A stretch of DNA of 64,000 bases from NCBI GenBank assembly GCA_902592375.1, contig CACJEG010000001.1, positions 124,001 through 188,000 of the forward strand. Reading direction: 5' to 3'. Of the stretch, positions 59,645 to 64,000 are shown piece after piece. Source of the DNA: an uncultured Pelagibacteraceae bacterium. Its GTDB lineage: Bacteria > Pseudomonadota > Alphaproteobacteria > Pelagibacterales > Pelagibacteraceae. The notes under the pieces were generated by a model. That model did not search any database, was not told where the DNA came from, and was given only the letters and a program-made list of their open reading frames with translations. Position numbers and translations under genes: made by a program. How positions within the stretch are numbered: the first letter of the stretch is position 1; each line of letters begins with the position of its first letter.

Positions 59645-60166
59645 GTAACAAATACCTTAACAGAGTATGGAATTATCTCAAAGGTGTTACATTGGCTCAG
59701 CGCAGCTATTCTATTCATACAAATACCTTTGGGTTTTTATCTAGTTGATTTAGATTTTGGTGATCAAAGAATAACTATTGAAGATATACACGTTACGTTA
59801 GGTTTAACTGTGTTTTATATAATAATAATTAGATTAATAAATAATATACTTAATCCAACTCCAAAATTAGATCCAAGTATTTTTAAAGGACAGAGGTTTT
59901 TGGCAAAAATGAACCATGTGCTTTTATATATTGCTATTTTATCAATAACAATTTCAGGAATATTAAAAAAATTGTTTAATGGGGAAACATTAACAATATT
60001 GTTTAAGGAAATTCAAATTAACGAAAATTTTGATTTAGCAGATCAGTTTTATGAAATTCATATTCTTTCGAATTATACTCTTATCGGTTTAATAGTGCTT
60101 CATATATCTGCTGTTATTGTTCACAAACTATTTTTTGGGGACAATTTATTAAAGAGAATTCTTTAA
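59639..60166 (+). CDS. Cytochrome b561 family membrane protein
   Basis: 175 residues with four membrane helices. The b-type heme histidines are those of KVLHWLSA (residue about 18), DIHVTLG near 50, and two later ones in the third and fourth helices (MNHVLLY, VLHISAVIVH), as in bacterial b561 (DUF4405/Ni-hydrogenase-like) proteins. It is a likely partner of the divergent cytochrome c'-like protein: quinol or superoxide electron transfer to the periplasmic heme protein. No Shine-Dalgarno is seen upstream. Confidence 0.85.
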   Translation: MHVTNTLTEYGIISKVLHWLSAAILFIQIPLGFYLVDLDFGDQRITIEDIHVTLGLTVFYIIIIRLINNILNPTPKLDPSIFKGQRFLAKMNHVLLYIAILSITISGILKKLFNGETLTILFKEIQINENFDLADQFYEIHILSNYTLIGLIVLHISAVIVHKLFFGDNLLKRIL

Positions 60167-60168
60167 TC

Positions 60169-60606
60169 TTAATGACAAGCAATTCCAAATTTTTTTAATC
60201 TCCAATAATTATAAGGCCAAGGAGTTAAAAAACCTACAATCAGCATTATTGGTACCACCCACCATGTTAAAATTGCGCCTCCAGTTAAAACGTAGTCAGT
60301 TAAATTCATCATGATTTCCATACTAATCATTGAAATTAAACTCATGCCACAAGCTGTTTTGAATGCATTAACAAAATTAAAATTTTGTGTCATTAAAATT
60401 ATTGTTTCTAAAATAATACTTGTAATCAATCCGTTTATGATTGCTAAAATCATTATTCCTAAAACAGGAAAAGGAATTTGAGTTAATTGAAAAAATAATA
60501 TTGTTCCAAAATCTCCAATTGCACAACCAAGTACACACCAGGCTGTATTTTTTGCACTTCTTTTCCAGGTATGTCTGCAAGACCAATGAAATGTGGAGGT
60601 ATTCAT
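60169..60606 (-). CDS. DUF4396-type membrane protein
   Basis: 145 residues, about four membrane helices. The sequence WSCRHTWKRSAKNTAWCVLGCAIGDFG and the MEIMMN-TDY stretch resemble DUF4396 domains, which are often fused to or adjacent to copper-related proteins. Cysteines and histidines (SCRHTW, AWCVLGC, ACH at the C-terminus) may bind metal. No function proven. It diverges from the ETHE1-like gene and converges with cytochrome b561, whose stop is 2 bases away. Confidence 0.7.
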   Translation of the reverse strand: MNTSTFHWSCRHTWKRSAKNTAWCVLGCAIGDFGTILFFQLTQIPFPVLGIMILAIINGLITSIILETIILMTQNFNFVNAFKTACGMSLISMISMEIMMNLTDYVLTGGAILTWWVVPIMLIVGFLTPWPYNYWRLKKFGIACH

Positions 60607-60628
60607 TATTATTTGATATTAATGATAA

Positions 60629-61312
60629 ATGATTTTTAGACAAGTTTTCGATAATAAATCATCAACTTATACCTATTTAATTGCGTCGGCAAAAGGTCGC
60701 GAGGCAGTCATAATTGATCCAGTAATTGAGAATGTTGAAAGCTATATTAGGCTACTAAACGAATTAGATTTAAAATTAGTTAAGGTAATAGATACTCATA
60801 TTCATGCTGACCATGTAACTGGTGCAAGTAAACTTAAGCAAGCCACAAATTGCTCTACACTTATGGGGGAACACACCCCTGCTGACGCTGTTGAAATTAA
60901 AGTAAAAGATGATGAAATAATAAGAATCGATCAAATAGAAATCAAAGCGATGTATACTCCTGGTCATACTTCTGACAGTTATAGTTTCTTAATGGATAAC
61001 TATTTGTTTTCAGGAGATACTCTTTTAATTAATGGCACTGGTCGAACAGATTTTCAAAATGGTAGCTCAAAAGATGCTTATAATTCTATTTTTAATAGAT
61101 TGTTAAAATTACCTGAGGACACCATTTTGTATCCTGGTCATGATTATAACGGCAAAGAATCTAGTACCATTGGTAATGAAAAAAAATTTAACCCAAGATT
61201 GCAGGTTAAAAATGTTGATGAATATGTTGATCTTATGTCAAATCTTAATTTAGCAAAACCAAAATTAATAGATATTAATGTAAGTAGAAATATTAAGTTA
61301 GGTGCTAACTAA
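60629..61312 (+). CDS. ETHE1-like persulfide (sulfur) dioxygenase
   Basis: A metallo-beta-lactamase fold Fe(II) enzyme of 227 residues. The metal motif DTHIHADHVTGASKL (residue about 57-71), the second His in YTPGHTSDSYSF, the Asp in LFSGDTLLINGTGRTDFQ and the final His in LYPGHDYNG match ETHE1-type persulfide dioxygenases, which oxidise glutathione persulfide to sulfite. In an organism that handles reduced sulfur compounds this is reasonable. The 3' end overlaps the convergent AzlD gene by 8 bases. Confidence 0.88.
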   Translation: MIFRQVFDNKSSTYTYLIASAKGREAVIIDPVIENVESYIRLLNELDLKLVKVIDTHIHADHVTGASKLKQATNCSTLMGEHTPADAVEIKVKDDEIIRIDQIEIKAMYTPGHTSDSYSFLMDNYLFSGDTLLINGTGRTDFQNGSSKDAYNSIFNRLLKLPEDTILYPGHDYNGKESSTIGNEKKFNPRLQVKNVDEYVDLMSNLNLAKPKLIDINVSRNIKLGAN

Positions 61313-61622
61313 AGACAACAAATATTAAAAACCAATAAGAAACTAATCCAGCTGAAATTGTTGCAATAATATTTTTTGAAAAATAACCTACAATAACAGC
61401 AACTAATGCTCCAAAAATTTTAGGATCATTCATTTCTATAAAAGTTCCAAAATCATTTATAAATATTCCTGGAAATATTATTGCTGGGAATACTGCAGAA
61501 GGAACGTATTCCAATACTGCTTTAATTTTATCTCCCAACATATCTCTACTTATTAAAGCGATCATAGTCATTCTAGTAAAGTAAGTTAATATCCCAGCAA
61601 AAATTATTGCAGTAAGAGTCAT
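61305..61622 (-). CDS. azlD: AzlD-family branched-chain amino acid transport protein
   Basis: 105 residues with about four membrane helices. The stretch TYFTRMTMIALISRDMLGDKIKAVLEYVPSAVFPAIIFPG near the N-terminus is typical of AzlD. It acts with AzlC as an exporter of branched-chain amino acids or related compounds. The start overlaps the azlC stop by 4 bases. Confidence 0.9.
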   Translation of the reverse strand: MTLTAIIFAGILTYFTRMTMIALISRDMLGDKIKAVLEYVPSAVFPAIIFPGIFINDFGTFIEMNDPKIFGALVAVIVGYFSKNIIATISAGLVSYWFLIFVVFS

Positions 61623-62305
61623 TTTTTTAACCTCAATAATAGTGCAGCCACAAATAAAGCAATTATGGGTGAAATAATTATGTAGGATTTAAATGGAGCG
61701 TCAAAAAATAACAGTGAACTCAAGCCACAAGTAATCATTACAATTACATGATCTAATTTTTTTAAATCCTGAACAACAATTGCTATAAATGTTAGGGGAA
61801 TTGCAAATTTTAATCCAAGTTCTTCTGGAACAAATGATCCTAAAACAATACCTGATAAAGTTGCTATCTGCCAACAAACCCACATTGTACAACCGGTACC
61901 AATTAAATGATAATGTAAAAATTCTTCACTTCTATTTTTTTTGAAAAACTTATTAGACTCAGCAAACCCTTGATCTACAACAACATAAGAAATTAATAAT
62001 TTTTTTATAAAAGATAATTTTTCTAAATATTCAGATAAAACAGCTCCATATAATAAATGTCTGGAATTTATAATTCCAACAGAAGCAACTGCAACTAAAC
62101 TAGATGCGCCCCCTGATAACAATTGTAAAAATACTATCTGTGAAGCTCCTCCAAAAATTATGAAAGACATTGCGTAAACTAAATATGGGTGAAATCCGAG
62201 TTCAACACCGATTGCTCCACAAATTATTCCAAATGGAATAACAGAGAGCATGTGTGGTGAAATATCCAACATTCCTCGAGTAAATAATTGTTTTTTGGTA
62301 AGCAT
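61619..62305 (-). CDS. azlC: AzlC-family branched-chain amino acid exporter
   Basis: 228 residues with about seven membrane helices. Family segments are SVIPFGIICGAIGVELGF near the start, IIFGGASQIVFLQLLSGGASS near 50-70 and NSRHLLYGAVLSEYL near 82-96. Forms a complex with AzlD; the exported amino acid is not shown by sequence. It is 12 bases downstream of the iron-type ABC ATPase. Confidence 0.92.
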   Translation of the reverse strand: MLTKKQLFTRGMLDISPHMLSVIPFGIICGAIGVELGFHPYLVYAMSFIIFGGASQIVFLQLLSGGASSLVAVASVGIINSRHLLYGAVLSEYLEKLSFIKKLLISYVVVDQGFAESNKFFKKNRSEEFLHYHLIGTGCTMWVCWQIATLSGIVLGSFVPEELGLKFAIPLTFIAIVVQDLKKLDHVIVMITCGLSSLLFFDAPFKSYIIISPIIALFVAALLLRLKK

Positions 62306-62317
62306 TTGCTTGTTTTA

Positions 62318-63379
62318 TTAAAAACAAACTATGTGATCAATATTAATCGGTCTTTTAATTCCAAACTTTTCGTCAGCTTCATGTTGATGTTCGTGATGGG
62401 AATGAACAAAAACTGGTATTAACAAATCGCTGTTGGTTTTTAAAGTATAGATAAAGTTTGTTCCTCTAAATTTTCGATCTACTACTTCTAGCTTTAGATT
62501 GCTTTTATCATCGTGCTCAAGGTCTTCTGGTTGTAATAATAATTGTACATTTGAACCTTTTGGATAACGCTTAATAAAATTACCTTTAATTGTTCCAAGA
62601 TCCTCATTTTCTAACGAATTTTCTCCTGTTACTTTTGCTGGGATTAATATTCCACGATTTAAAAAATTTACTACTTCGACTGAGTTTGGAAAATGATAAA
62701 CATTATAAGGATCGTCAAACTGTTTAATTTGGCCATCTAATATAATTGCACATTTGGTACCAAGATAAAAAGCTTCATAGGAGTCATGAGTAACAATTAT
62801 TGTTGTAATTTTTAATTTACTTAATAATTTTTTTAATCTTACTTGAATTTCTTCTTTAAAACTTTGATCTACATTAGATAGGGGTTCATCTAAAAGCAAA
62901 AGATCAGGTTGAGTTAATAGCGATCTTGCAAGCGAAGCTCTTTGCGCCTCCCCTGCACTAATTTCATGAGGATATTTTGGTAATATTTTTTCTATATCAA
63001 GAAAATCTATAATCTCTTTAAAACTAAGTTTTTTCTTTCTTTTTCCTTTATTTCTCTCTGCGCCTAATAAAATATTTTTTTCAACTGTGTAATGAGGAAA
63101 TAAACTGTTGTCCTGAAAAGCTAAAGATATGTTTCTATCTTCAGGTTCTACATTTTGATCTTTAGACGATAATAATTTTCCGTTTAATTTTATTGAACCT
63201 TTATCAATTTTTTCTAAACCAGCTATAGTCCTAAGTATTGTGGTTTTACCAATTCCTGAAGGACCAAGAATACATAAAGTATCCCCTTCATTTTCAATCG
63301 CAAAAGATGCATTCTTGACTTTAATCTTTCCACTTATAGTGAAATCAACATTTTTAATCTCTAAATAACTATCGCTCAT
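62318..63379 (-). CDS. Fe3+-type ABC transporter ATP-binding protein (FbpC-like)
   Basis: 353 residues. ABC domain with Walker A LGPSGIGKTT, signature EISAGEAQRASLARS, Walker B LLLDEPLSNVDQ and H-loop VTHDSYEAF; residues about 240-353 are a TOBE-type regulatory domain. The degenerate signature (ISAGEAQR, no LSGGQ) and the histidine-rich VHSHHEHQHE tail near residue 330 are typical of the FbpC/AfuC subgroup that energises Fe3+ (or related) import. The permease gene upstream overlaps its start by 11 bases. Confidence 0.85.
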   Translation of the reverse strand: MSDSYLEIKNVDFTISGKIKVKNASFAIENEGDTLCILGPSGIGKTTILRTIAGLEKIDKGSIKLNGKLLSSKDQNVEPEDRNISLAFQDNSLFPHYTVEKNILLGAERNKGKRKKKLSFKEIIDFLDIEKILPKYPHEISAGEAQRASLARSLLTQPDLLLLDEPLSNVDQSFKEEIQVRLKKLLSKLKITTIIVTHDSYEAFYLGTKCAIILDGQIKQFDDPYNVYHFPNSVEVVNFLNRGILIPAKVTGENSLENEDLGTIKGNFIKRYPKGSNVQLLLQPEDLEHDDKSNLKLEVVDRKFRGTNFIYTLKTNSDLLIPVFVHSHHEHQHEADEKFGIKRPINIDHIVCF

Positions 63380-64000
63380 TTTCCCTCAGTATATATTTAG
63401 ATGTAAGCATTATAAATAGAGTTGCAATCAAAATTAGAAACAATGAAGGAACAGCTGCAGCTTCTAATAAGTCTTCTGAAGCAGATATATAAGCTGTAGT
63501 TGCAAATGTTTCAAAATTAAAAGGTCTTAAAATCAAAGTGATTGGCAATTCTCTTATTATTTCTAAAGAAATTAGTATTCCAACAAATAAAAGAGAGTTT
63601 CTTAAGAAAGGTACATGAATATTCATGAAAGTTTTCTTCTTAGAGTAACCAAGCAAATATGAACTTTCATCGACGGAAATATTTATTTTCTCATAACCAG
63701 ATTTTATTCCATTAAAGGCTAAAGAATAGAATCTTACAAAATAAACTAAGACAAGTCCAAGAATGGAACCAATAAACATTTTTTTAATAGATAAAAAACC
63801 TAGTGCTTTTACAACATTGTCATCAAACCATGCAATAAAAGTTATAAATGCCACTGCTAAAATTACTCCTGGAATTGCATAACCAGAAATAGATAAAGTA
63901 GATAAAAAGTTTAAAGTTTTATTTTTAGAAACTCTATTTCCATAATTAGAAATTAAAGAAAAAATTATTAAAACTAAGCTTGATAATAACACCAAGTACA
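63369..64000 (-). CDS. Fe3+-type ABC permease (FbpB-like), 5' end outside the window
   Basis: The C-terminal part (over 200 residues) of a two-domain permease of the FbpB/SfuB type. Visible are GYAIPGVILAVAFITFIAW, FNGIKSGYEKINISVDESSYLLGYSKKKTFMNIHVPF (the EAA region) and LEIIRELPITLILRPFNFETFATTAY. The frame is open to the window edge, so the TTG start in the ORF track is only a truncation effect. The binding protein gene should lie further upstream, outside the window. Confidence 0.8.
   Translation of the reverse strand, partial: YLVLLSSLVLIIFSLISNYGNRVSKNKTLNFLSTLSISGYAIPGVILAVAFITFIAWFDDNVVKALGFLSIKKMFIGSILGLVLVYFVRFYSLAFNGIKSGYEKINISVDESSYLLGYSKKKTFMNIHVPFLRNSLLFVGILISLEIIRELPITLILRPFNFETFATTAYISASEDLLEAAAVPSLFLILIATLFIMLTSKYILRENER

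Noticed and set aside
1-64000. CRISPR arrays, insertion sequences, integrases, phage genes, rRNA genes
   Set aside because: No repeated spacer units, transposase-like motifs, terminal repeats or rRNA core sequences were seen on either strand.

Overview
The window looks like a piece of a Pelagibacterales (SAR11, 'Candidatus Pelagibacter'-type) alphaproteobacterial chromosome. The evidence is very AT-rich DNA with A/T-ending codons, almost no intergenic space, and several convergent genes whose 3' ends overlap. The transport genes are typical of an oligotroph: ABC and TRAP systems with periplasmic binding proteins for osmolytes and sugar acids. No phage, insertion sequence, transposase, CRISPR array or rRNA was found, and only one tRNA. 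The species was not determined; SAR11 is inferred from gene content and style.

Layout. 0-2 kb: purine salvage (guaC, a phosphoribosyltransferase), elongator tRNA-Met and a small membrane protein. 2-16.4 kb: an amine/organosulfonate block with a dimethylglycine/sarcosine dehydrogenase-like FAD-GcvT protein, alanine dehydrogenase, a class III (taurine-pyruvate type) aminotransferase, a divergent TauABC importer with an oversized permease, an Ldh-fold dehydrogenase, a two-HTH regulator, a BASS transporter, a short phosphate acetyltransferase and a HisD-family dehydrogenase resembling sulfopropanediol dehydrogenase. 16.4-23.8 kb: a minus-strand operon with a GH63-like glycosidase and a complete sugar ABC importer (permeases, binding protein, ATPase). 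23.8-30.8 kb: a plus-strand block with a bicupin, a double SnoaL protein, a short MetE-like protein, then a second sugar-type ABC importer lacking its own ATPase, and a HAD phosphatase.

30.8-44.7 kb is mixed housekeeping: alpha/beta hydrolase, LysE exporter, cysE-cysK, small secreted proteins including a frameshifted one, a thioredoxin-fold isomerase, two SMR-type proteins flanking a DUF2798 protein, DUF952, DUF924, an inositol-monophosphatase-family enzyme, a gamma-butyrobetaine-hydroxylase-like dioxygenase, CcdA and PEP carboxylase. 44.7-58.4 kb is a sugar-acid catabolic island: lactonase, enolase-superfamily dehydratase, FAH hydrolase, SDR, two beta-hydroxyacid dehydrogenases, a D-2-hydroxyacid dehydrogenase, IlvD/Edd and UxaA/GarD dehydratases, a TRAP importer and an EamA permease. 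58.4-64 kb: a candidate structured RNA, cytochrome c'-like and cytochrome b561 genes sharing a start-codon palindrome, DUF4396, an ETHE1-like sulfur dioxygenase, AzlCD, and an Fe3+-type ABC transporter cut by the window edge.

How it works together (inference). Taurine enters through TauABC, is transaminated against pyruvate, and alanine dehydrogenase regenerates pyruvate and releases ammonium. Acetyl phosphate from sulfoacetaldehyde would go to acetyl-CoA through Pta, but no sulfoacetaldehyde acetyltransferase (Xsc) is in the window. The GH63 operon probably imports and splits a small glycoside osmolyte. The TRAP island probably turns an aldonate or uronate into 2-keto-3-deoxy acids and then pyruvate plus a small hydroxyacid. 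The least explained parts are the SMR pair without the catalytic glutamate, the cupin/SnoaL/MetE cluster, the two paralogous tail-anchored microproteins, the frameshifted secreted gene, and two structured non-coding segments.
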